Source: Shimia aestuarii
Lineage (GTDB): Bacteria; Pseudomonadota; Alphaproteobacteria; Rhodobacterales; Rhodobacteraceae
Length of the DNA: 64,000 nt
Reading direction: 5' to 3'
Assembly (NCBI RefSeq): GCF_900114635.1
Contig: NZ_FOTQ01000001.1
Location: 62,001 to 126,000 of the forward strand
The position numbers and the translations under genes were made by a program. Below the pieces are notes generated by a model, which ran no database searches, was not told the origin of the DNA, and saw only the letters and a program-made list of their open reading frames with translations. This document shows, in pieces, positions 17,051 through 23,997 of this stretch. Numbering within the stretch: the first letter of the stretch is position 1; every line of letters begins with the position of its first letter.

Positions 17051-18976
17051 TCACCCCGCCTGGCCCACTGGCAGCAGGAACCCGGCAAAGAACGCACTCA
17101 GCGCGTCATAGCCATCAAGCGGCAGGACATGCGCGACATATTGATCGGGGCGCACCACCACCATGCAGCCCTGATCCCGGTCGATCCCGCGCATGTCAAA
17201 GATATCGCCCAGCCCCTTGTGATCGACACAAAAGACCTTTTCGTGGTCCTGCAGACCAAGCCTGCCCTTGCAGGGTTTCAGCAGCGACGGCATGCCCTCA
17301 TAGGACAAGGCGTCGAATGTCTGCTGGAACACCGCGCGCAGGTCGATCACCGCGTCGATATCCTCGTTGGCGCGGGTGTGGCGCCGCACGGGCGACGCTG
17401 CGTCGGTCTCAAGCCACTTCGCAAGCCGCGCGATTGCGCCCCCGGCCTGCCCGTCATCGCCAGCACCAGCAAAGGCAAAAAGCCGCCAGCGCCCATCGGC
17501 TTCGGCCACATGGCCAAGCTGCATCTGCATCGCATCCGCCACCCGCACGACCGGCGCCGAATGGAAGCGGCGGCCAATTTCCTGCCCTGTCGCGAACGCC
17601 TGATGGGTTGGTTCCCCGATCAACTCGGACGGGTCATATTTCACGGCCAGCCCCCCTGTGAACTCAAGGTTTTCCTTGAACGCCTGCACGAAACGCGGCT
17701 CGTCCCCCGCATCAAGCGCCGATTGGCCCGGCGGTGCCGACATGATCCGCGCCCATTCGTGATCCGTATCGACAAGCCGCTTGGCCTCAAGCCAGCGCTC
17801 CGCCGAATAGCTGCGCAGCAGCCGCGCATCCGCCCGCCCCTGGAACACATGCGCCAGTTTCCAGCCAAGGTTGAACGTGTCCTGCATCGACACATTCATG
17901 CCCTGCCCGGCCTTGGGGCTGTGGGTATGACAGGCGTCTCCGGCGGTGAACACGCGCGGATTGCGGTCCTCGCCCGGCGCCACGTCGTCAAACCGGTCCG
18001 TCAGGCGGTGCCCGATTTCATAGATCGACCACCAGACCACCTCTTTCACGTCGATCGAATAGGGCGCCATGATGCGATTGGCGGCGGCGATCATGTCTTC
18101 GCGGGTGAACTTTCGGTCCGCCACGCGCTCGTTTGCGCTCAGCTTGTCCAGCTCCACATACATGCGGAACAGGTATCCCCCTTCGCGCGGCAGGATCAGG
18201 ATATTGCCCTCGCTGGCCGAACTGATCAGGCATTTCTGGCGCACATCGGGGAAATCCGTGTTCGCAAGGATGTCCATCACCCCCCAGGCCTGGTGCGCCG
18301 CATCCCCATGCAGCTCTCCGCCAATGGCCTTGCGCACGTTCGACCGCGCCCCGTCGCAGCCCACCACGTAATTGGCGCGCACGGTCCGGGTCTGACCCCA
18401 GTCCACGCCCGTATCCTCAAGCGTCACCGTGACCGGATATTCCTCGGCGTCCGGGTCCACCACCAGATCCCTGACCGCCCAGTTGTAATCCGGTTGCAGC
18501 CGCGTCGGCGCGTTTTCCATCACGTCCAGGAACAGCTGGTGAAGCCGCGCCTGGTTGATCAGGATGTGCGGCATCTCGGAGCTGTCATCTGCCACGTCCT
18601 GCACCCGCCCAATCCGCTTGATATGGGCCGGGTTCTCGGGGTCCGCCATCCAGAACGCCGTCTGGTTCACCCAGTAGCTTTCGCGCTTGACCGTGTCGGC
18701 AAAGCCAAAGGCCTGGAACATCTCCATCGTGCGCGTGTTGATCCCGTCGGCTTTGCCCTTGGTGATATTGCGCGGGTCGCGTTCAACGATCATGGTTTCG
18801 ATCTCGGGAAACTGCGCCAGCTGCGCGGCAAGGCAAAGCCCCGCCGGCCCGGTCCCCGCAATCAGCACGTCGACCTTTTCAGGCAGCGGTGCAAACGGGT
18901 CGCGATCCCGCACTCCCGGCGCGGCGGTCTTGCGGTCGGGGTCTCCCCCACGGAATCCATCAACGTAATATTGCAT
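17051..18976 (-). CDS. mobA: FAD-dependent 3-hydroxybenzoate 4-monooxygenase-like protein
   Basis: A 641-residue flavoprotein monooxygenase. FAD motifs are LIAGTGPAGLCLAAQLAQ (N-terminal), GCDGARSNVRKAIGG and VFTAGDACHTHSPKAGQGMN, followed by the thioredoxin-like C-terminal domain of phenol hydroxylases. MQYYVDGFRGGDP, NQAWGVMDILA, ADGRWRLFAFAG and the end VVVRPDQYVAHVLPLDGY closely resemble what I remember of Comamonas MobA, which makes protocatechuate from 3-hydroxybenzoate. AAGGAGG lies 7 bp before the ATG at 18976. It has its own promoter and operator-like repeats, and pcaB/pcaD lie 3-6 kb away. Phenol 2-monooxygenase activity is an alternative. Confidence 0.82.
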   Translation of the reverse strand: MQYYVDGFRGGDPDRKTAAPGVRDRDPFAPLPEKVDVLIAGTGPAGLCLAAQLAQFPEIETMIVERDPRNITKGKADGINTRTMEMFQAFGFADTVKRESYWVNQTAFWMADPENPAHIKRIGRVQDVADDSSEMPHILINQARLHQLFLDVMENAPTRLQPDYNWAVRDLVVDPDAEEYPVTVTLEDTGVDWGQTRTVRANYVVGCDGARSNVRKAIGGELHGDAAHQAWGVMDILANTDFPDVRQKCLISSASEGNILILPREGGYLFRMYVELDKLSANERVADRKFTREDMIAAANRIMAPYSIDVKEVVWWSIYEIGHRLTDRFDDVAPGEDRNPRVFTAGDACHTHSPKAGQGMNVSMQDTFNLGWKLAHVFQGRADARLLRSYSAERWLEAKRLVDTDHEWARIMSAPPGQSALDAGDEPRFVQAFKENLEFTGGLAVKYDPSELIGEPTHQAFATGQEIGRRFHSAPVVRVADAMQMQLGHVAEADGRWRLFAFAGAGDDGQAGGAIARLAKWLETDAASPVRRHTRANEDIDAVIDLRAVFQQTFDALSYEGMPSLLKPCKGRLGLQDHEKVFCVDHKGLGDIFDMRGIDRDQGCMVVVRPDQYVAHVLPLDGYDALSAFFAGFLLPVGQAG

Positions 18977-19017
18977 CCAAACGCCTCCTTGCAGCCCCCG
19001 GTCATGCGGGACGCGCA

Positions 19018-19072
19018 AATTAATAGCTATACTGACTATCTCCTGTCAAGAATTAATAAGCATACCGACTAT
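19018..19072 (-). promoter_or_regulatory. mobA promoter flanked by 22-bp direct repeats
   Basis: On the minus strand TTGACA (19044-19049) and TATTAA (19020-19025) are 18 bp apart and point at the monooxygenase gene. Two direct repeats at 19018-19039 and 19051-19072 agree at 18 of 22 positions; in gene direction both begin ATAGTC and end TATTAATT. They start 33 bp apart, about three helical turns. One covers the spacer and -10 and the other lies just upstream of -35, which looks like a repressor operator, perhaps MarR type. Confidence 0.65.
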
Positions 19073-19117
19073 TTGTCGATTTCTCACGACTTAACAAAAG
19101 CTTGGCATCTGCCTCGC

Positions 19118-20563
19118 TTACTGCTTCAGGATCAATGCCGCGTAGAAGTTGATGCCTTTCTCGATATTCTCGATCGAAAGCCGCTCGTTCAAACCGTGGA
19201 ATCGCGCAAGGTCATCCCCTTCGATCTGGAACGGGTTGATCCGATAGGCCGCCTTGGCCGCCTTGGCATAATGGCGTGCATCCGTCGCCGCGATGGTCAG
19301 CCCCGGCACCGAGGCGATCGGGCCAAATGCCTGCCGGATCGCGGCTTCGATATCTACATATCCCGGCCCGCTGGAATCCGACACCGGCGAGGCGGGCGAA
19401 GCGAATTCCCGCTGCACCACGATCTCGATTTCCGGATCGTCAATCGCAGACCGCACATGCGCTTCGATATCATCCACGCTATCACGCGGATGGATGCGAA
19501 AGTTGATCGTCGCCACCGCGCGCTGTGCCAGCACGTTTTCCTTGGGCGACCCTTCCAGCATGGTCGGCGCCGTGGTCGTGCGCAGCATCGCATCCGTCGA
19601 CGGCGACCCGGACAAAATCCCCTCCAAGAGCGGATCAAACAGCCAGCGATTGGCAAAAATCGCGCGTTTCTCGATGGTGAAATGCCGCCCCAGCGCGTCA
19701 AAGAACTCGGCCGATACACCCGTCAACCCGCCGGGCACGGGGTTGTCCTGCAACCGCGCCACCGCCTTGGCCAGCTTGCCCACCGCCGTTTCGCGCGGCG
19801 GCATCGACGAATGCCCGCCCGCCCCCGTGGCCACAAGCTGCATCGTCACATAGCCCTTTTCCGCAAGGTTGATGCTCGCCACCGGCACGTCCAGCCCGGG
19901 GATCACCTTGTCGAGCACGAAGGACCCTTCATCCAACGCCCATTCCAGTTCCACACCCAGTGCCTTCAGATGGGCCGCCACCGCCTCGGCCCCCTTGCCG
20001 CCGGTCTCCTCATCCCCGCCAAAGCTCAGGTAAATCGTGCGTTTCGGTGTGAACCCGTCGGCGATCAGCTGTTCCGCCACGGTCATGATCGCGATCAGCG
20101 CGCCCTTGTTGTCGAGCGTACCCCGCCCCCAGACAAATTCGCTGTCGACCGCGCCCGCATAGGGCGGATGCTCCCATTGATTAAGCGAAAACGGCGCCAC
20201 CGGCACCACGTCATAATGCGCCGCCAAAAGCACCGGCGCCAACGAAGGGTCCGTCCCCTGCCACTTGTAAAGCGGGGTCACGGGCTCAAGCTCGACCCGC
20301 TCCATCGTGGCATGCACCTTGGGATACTCCGCCTCCAGAAACGCAAGGAACGCGCGAAAATCCGGGCGGCTCATATCCGTGGACACGGTCTCGAACGTCA
20401 CCGCCCGGCTCAGCGCCCGCACCGCCCCCTCAAGATCGGCCTCGAACCGGAACGGTTCCGCCTCGGCCACCGCCTCGGGGCGGTACTGAAACGTCTTCAC
20501 GCCAATCACCGCGGCCAACACCACCAGAACCAGCAAGATCCCGGCCAGAATCCGTTTCAACAT
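19118..20563 (-). CDS. M20-family metallopeptidase, membrane-anchored
   Basis: A 481-residue M20 (carboxypeptidase S-like) metallopeptidase. Residues about 5-22 form a hydrophobic N-terminal anchor (LAGILLVLVVLAAVIGV). Zinc and catalytic motifs are LAAHYDVVPV, WGRGTLDNKGALIA and FGGDEETGGKGA, and the dimerisation domain includes GGHSSMPP. It likely hydrolyses peptides or N-acyl amino acids on the periplasmic side. The ATG at 20563 follows GAGAGGGG. It is divergent from the enolase-superfamily gene and upstream of mobA on the same strand, but mobA has its own promoter. Confidence 0.86.
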   Translation of the reverse strand: MLKRILAGILLVLVVLAAVIGVKTFQYRPEAVAEAEPFRFEADLEGAVRALSRAVTFETVSTDMSRPDFRAFLAFLEAEYPKVHATMERVELEPVTPLYKWQGTDPSLAPVLLAAHYDVVPVAPFSLNQWEHPPYAGAVDSEFVWGRGTLDNKGALIAIMTVAEQLIADGFTPKRTIYLSFGGDEETGGKGAEAVAAHLKALGVELEWALDEGSFVLDKVIPGLDVPVASINLAEKGYVTMQLVATGAGGHSSMPPRETAVGKLAKAVARLQDNPVPGGLTGVSAEFFDALGRHFTIEKRAIFANRWLFDPLLEGILSGSPSTDAMLRTTTAPTMLEGSPKENVLAQRAVATINFRIHPRDSVDDIEAHVRSAIDDPEIEIVVQREFASPASPVSDSSGPGYVDIEAAIRQAFGPIASVPGLTIAATDARHYAKAAKAAYRINPFQIEGDDLARFHGLNERLSIENIEKGINFYAALILKQ

Positions 20564-20713
20564 GTTCAATCCCCTCTCCCACTTACCGATCAATCTGCCC
20601 AAAGCCCTCCTGCAAGTCACCCATGACCCGGCGTTATCCCGACATGCACCTGTCGCATTCCGCCTTGCACGCTCAGAAAACGCACGTCAGCCTGACAGGA
20701 AAGGGAGATCAAC

Positions 20714-21946
20714 ATGCGCCTCACGGACCTCGACATCATCGTCACCGCCCCCCCCGCCCCCGGCTGGGGCGGGCGCTACTGGATACTGGTGAAACTCACC
20801 ACGGATACCGGGATCACGGGCTGGGGCGAATGCTACGCCTCTTCGATTGGCCCCGACGCCATGACCCACGTCATCCGCGACCTGTTCGAACGGTATTTCG
20901 AAGGTGAAAACCCTGAGAACATTGAAAAACTCTTCCGCAAAAGCTATTCCTCCGGCTTCACCCAGCGCCCCGACCTCACCGTCATGGGCGCGTATTCCGG
21001 GCTCGAGATCGCCTGTTGGGACATCCTCGGCAAGGACCGCGACCGCCCAGTGCACGCGCTGATCGGCGGACAGATGAATGACCGTCTGCGCGCCTATACC
21101 TACCTCTACCCGCTGCCCCATCACGACATCAACGCCTTCTGGTCCTCGCCCGAACTGGCCGCCGAATGCGCGCTGGCCATGGTGGACAAGGGCTATACGG
21201 CAGTGAAATTCGACCCCGCAGGCCCCTACACCATGCGAGGCGGCCATATGCCCGCGATGAACGACATCACCAAATCCGTCGCCTTCTGCAAAGCTATCCG
21301 CGAGGCCGTGGGCGACCGCGCCGACCTTCTCTTCGGCACGCATGGTCAATTCTCCACCGCAGGCGCGATCCGCCTTGGAAAGGCGCTCGAACCCTATTCC
21401 CCACTCTGGTTCGAAGAACCCATCCCGCCTGACAACGTGGCCGAAATGGCCAAGGTTGCCCGCGCCGTGTCGATCCCCGTGGCCACCGGCGAACGCCTCA
21501 CCACCAAGGCTGAGTTCGCCCCCATCCTGCGCCAGGGCGCGGCCACGATCCTGCAACCCGCGCTTGGGCGCGCGGGCGGCATCTGGGAAATGAAGAAGGT
21601 CGCCGCCATGGCCGAAGTCTATAACGCCCAGATGGCCCCGCATCTCTATGCCGGGCCGATCGAATGGGCCGCCAATATCCAACTCGGCCTGTCGATTCCC
21701 AACTGCTTGCTGGTCGAAAGCATCGAGACCGATTTCCACTATAACCTGATCAAACACAGCTTCCGGGTTGAAGACGGCTATATCGCCGCCCCCACCGGCG
21801 CGGGTCTTGGCATCGAGGTCGACGAAGACCTCGCCCGCGCCCACCCCTTCACCGGCGACGGGCTGCATCTTGAGATGCAGAACGATCCCTGTGACTACAA
21901 ACACGGCAACAACTTCGCCGGAGGCGCGCCGCCGGTGACGGACTGA
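20714..21946 (+). CDS. Enolase-superfamily (mandelate racemase/MLE) protein with altered metal site
   Basis: A 410-residue MR/MLE-type protein, closest in layout to D-galactonate dehydratase (DgoD). Metal ligands Glu234 (LWFEEPIPP) and Glu260 (VATGERLTT) and the catalytic-type His210 and His310 (MAPHLYAGP) keep the 26-26-50 residue spacing I recall for DgoD. The position of the first ligand Asp, however, reads Gly208 in LLFGTHGQF, and the usual QPD is QPA at Ala283. Expected role is dehydration of a sugar acid, but the missing carboxylate makes the chemistry uncertain. The ATG follows AAAGGGAG. Confidence 0.75.
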   Translation: MRLTDLDIIVTAPPAPGWGGRYWILVKLTTDTGITGWGECYASSIGPDAMTHVIRDLFERYFEGENPENIEKLFRKSYSSGFTQRPDLTVMGAYSGLEIACWDILGKDRDRPVHALIGGQMNDRLRAYTYLYPLPHHDINAFWSSPELAAECALAMVDKGYTAVKFDPAGPYTMRGGHMPAMNDITKSVAFCKAIREAVGDRADLLFGTHGQFSTAGAIRLGKALEPYSPLWFEEPIPPDNVAEMAKVARAVSIPVATGERLTTKAEFAPILRQGAATILQPALGRAGGIWEMKKVAAMAEVYNAQMAPHLYAGPIEWAANIQLGLSIPNCLLVESIETDFHYNLIKHSFRVEDGYIAAPTGAGLGIEVDEDLARAHPFTGDGLHLEMQNDPCDYKHGNNFAGGAPPVTD

Positions 21947-21959
21947 CACGCTGTCAAAC

Positions 21960-22676
21960 CTACGCCACTCCTTCCCCCGGGGCGCGCAACATCGCGATCC
22001 CTTCGGCGGTGCTGTGCTTCGACTTGGGAAACCAATCCGGCAAAGATCGCTTCAATGCCGCATCTCCACTGACGTACATCCGTCCCAGTTCTTCTTCACG
22101 CGCCAGCGTGGACCGTCCCATGATCACAGCCCCAAAAGACTCCGTAGTTGTTTCCACGTAAAGATCCACCTCGAAGCCCGGCACGTCCACGCACACTTCC
22201 ACTGGAAAACCGGGACGCAACAACAGCCAATAGACCTCGTGCGCCTCGTCCGCGTCCGAGAAATGAAACCGCACCACGATCCGACGCGCAGGCACCTTGC
22301 TCACATCCATCTTGCGCATTTTCCACATCAATGTGGACACTTCATAAGACAGCGCCACGTCCGCCTCGATGTTGGCCTGTGCCCAGTGCGCCAGCGCGAT
22401 GAGCGCAGGCTCCAAATCCACGGCCTTTTGCGTGCGCAGGTAATCCACGCTTCCCTTGGCCGGATCCTCGATCCTCTCCACCATCCCTGCTGCCTCCAAC
22501 TCGCTCAACCGACGCGACAAAACGGTCGGCGAGATACCTCCCAAGGCACGGCGAATATCATTGAACCGGGTTTCCCCGGCCCAAATCTCACAAAGGATCG
22601 GAAGCGTCCAACGCGCCTGCAAAACTTCGCAGGCTTTGGATATCGGGCAGATCAGCCCATATGGTTTGGCGGTCAT
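21960..22676 (-). CDS. HxlR-family transcriptional regulator with C-terminal extension
   Basis: A 238-residue regulator. Residues 1-100 form the HxlR winged helix (CPISKACEVLQARWTLPIL, TRFNDIRRALGGISPTVLSR, LEAAGMVER). The remaining part (about 110-230) resembles the SCP2-like sterol-carrier/ligand domain found fused to some HxlR proteins (VCVDVPGFEVDLYVETT). It lies tail to tail with the enolase-superfamily gene, 13 bp apart. GGGAGGG precedes the ATG. Its target is unknown; the thioesterase or the neighbouring catabolic genes are candidates. Confidence 0.85.
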   Translation of the reverse strand: MTAKPYGLICPISKACEVLQARWTLPILCEIWAGETRFNDIRRALGGISPTVLSRRLSELEAAGMVERIEDPAKGSVDYLRTQKAVDLEPALIALAHWAQANIEADVALSYEVSTLMWKMRKMDVSKVPARRIVVRFHFSDADEAHEVYWLLLRPGFPVEVCVDVPGFEVDLYVETTTESFGAVIMGRSTLAREEELGRMYVSGDAALKRSLPDWFPKSKHSTAEGIAMLRAPGEGVA

Positions 22677-23167
22677 GATCGCGCCCTCCCTTATGCGACA
22701 AGGGTAGTGGGATGCCCACCGCCGGGTCCAGTATCATTTGTGTACCGACCCGCTCTCTTTGGCCGACTGGCCGCATGATGCGCTCGTCACGCACACTTGT
22801 CCTAAAGGAAACAATCCAGAGGACATACCCGATGCCACTGAATTTCGCCCGGTTGACCCCGCCACTCCTGCGCGGTTTATTGACCCTTTACCGGATTCGC
22901 GGACGCATGGACTTGCCTGCCTCCTCCAAGTCCCGCGAATGCTCGCGCGCGCCCAAATCACATCCCGACTTTGCCCCGCGCACCTCCCCCCCGGGCGCGG
23001 CACGTGACGCGCTCGCGGGGTCCATGCTCTGGTATGCCACGCCGCGCGACTTCTGAACCACAACAAACACGTTCCCTCTCCCCCGAAAAAGGCCAAAAGC
23101 CCAACGGTTCCAATACTTCCCAAACAGCGGCATACTCGCCTTGTTCCACCCCAAAAGGAGTATACGC
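22677..23167 (+). other. 491-bp intergenic region
   Basis: It lies between the divergent HxlR and thioesterase genes and should contain both promoters. A 74-codon open frame at 22832-23056 has GAGGA before its ATG, but its Ser/Pro/Arg-rich composition and lack of recognisable features do not convince me that it is coding. No tRNA, hairpin terminator or repeat was recognised. AAAAGGAG just before 23168 is the ribosome-binding site of the next gene. Confidence 0.4.
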
Positions 23168-23590
23168 ATGCCCGCTATGATTTCCTTCCGCTCGGTCGTC
23201 GAACCCTCCGACTGCGATTTTTTGGGCCACATGAATGTTTCCAGGTATTTCGCGGCCTGTTCCGATGGCGTCTTTGCCATTCAGTCGGAAATGGGCCTGA
23301 CCGCCAATGACATGCGTTCGGGCCGCCGCCTGTCCTTTGCCGTGGTCCACGCCGACAGCGATTTTCGCGCCGAATTGTCTGCGGGAGACTCGATCTTTCT
23401 TGAAACCGCCATCCTCGAAATCGGCACCAAATCAATGACGTTTCGCCACCGCCTGATCCGCGCCGAGGACAAGGCCATTTCATTCGAGACGATCTTCAAA
23501 TGCGTCATGCTGGATCTCGCCGCACGACGCGCCAGCCCAATTCCCGAAGACGTCATCAAAAAAGCGGAAGCTTGGCGGGAGACCGCGTAG
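23168..23590 (+). CDS. Acyl-CoA thioesterase, 4HBT hot-dog family
   Basis: A 140-residue single hot-dog domain. SDCDFLGHMNVSRYFAACSD at the N-terminus carries the Asp-x5-N-x3-Y type pattern of 4-hydroxybenzoyl-CoA thioesterase/FadM-like proteins, with the active Asp about 15 residues in. AAAAGGAG is 8 bp before the ATG at 23168, which fixes the start. It presumably hydrolyses an acyl- or aryl-CoA in the cytosol. No operon partner is clear; the ArsR-type gene begins 75 bp downstream. Confidence 0.82.
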   Translation: MPAMISFRSVVEPSDCDFLGHMNVSRYFAACSDGVFAIQSEMGLTANDMRSGRRLSFAVVHADSDFRAELSAGDSIFLETAILEIGTKSMTFRHRLIRAEDKAISFETIFKCVMLDLAARRASPIPEDVIKKAEAWRETA

Positions 23591-23664
23591 TCAAATCACG
23601 ACCGAACTCGCATTCGAAATCGCACCATGTTATAAAATGCGTGAAAACCCGAGGAACCGCACCC

Positions 23665-23991
23665 GTGAACATGCAAGCGCCCCCCGCTCCGCCCTCTGAA
23701 ATGGCCCGCAGCGCCGCGTCGGCCGCCGCGTATCTGAAAACGCTCGCCCACGAGGGCCGCCTGATGATCCTTTGCCATCTCGGGTCAGGCGAGAAATCCG
23801 TGGGCGAATTGGAAAACCTTCTTGAAATCCGTCAAGCCGCCGTTTCGCAAATGCTCGCCCGCCTGCGCGAAGAGGGGCTGGTGTCCACCCGGCGCGAGGG
23901 CAAGACCATCTATTACAGCCTTGCGGACCAGAACACGGCCGAGGTGATCGGTATGCTCTACCGCCTGTTCTGTGGCCCTGCCGAGGATTAA
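23665..23991 (+). CDS. ArsR-family repressor, SqrR/BigR-like persulfide sensor
   Basis: A 108-residue ArsR winged-helix protein (LAHEGRLMILCHL, EIRQAAVSQMLARLREEGL, RREGKTIYYSLAD). Cys37 and Cys103 (from the GTG start) are 66 residues apart and sit in LMILCHL and YRLFCGP, as for the redox pair Cys41/Cys107 of SqrR, which forms a polysulfide bridge in response to reactive sulfur species. GAGGA is 9 bp before GTG 23665; an ATG at 23671 is the alternative. It ends 6 bp before a DNA-repair helicase gene, so the two are likely co-transcribed. Confidence 0.83.
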   Translation: MNMQAPPAPPSEMARSAASAAAYLKTLAHEGRLMILCHLGSGEKSVGELENLLEIRQAAVSQMLARLREEGLVSTRREGKTIYYSLADQNTAEVIGMLYRLFCGPAED

Positions 23992-23997
23992 GGCCCG

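Noticed and set aside
16995-17054. Upstream GTG start for the GFA-family gene overlapping the mobA stop
   Set aside because: It would add 20 residues before the usual short N-terminus of the family. The internal ATG is preferred, though GTGA coupling cannot be excluded.
17129-20626. A very long plus-strand open frame of about 1165 codons
   Set aside because: It is antisense to the MobA-like and M20 genes, has Arg/His/Pro-rich composition typical of reversed GC-rich coding DNA, and shows no domain. The minus-strand genes carry clear motifs and ribosome-binding sites.
22832-23056. Possible 74-residue small protein with GAGGA before its ATG
   Set aside because: Composition is Ser/Pro/Arg-rich with no hydrophobic core or family likeness, and overlapping frames are equally open. 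Kept only as a note in the intergenic entry.
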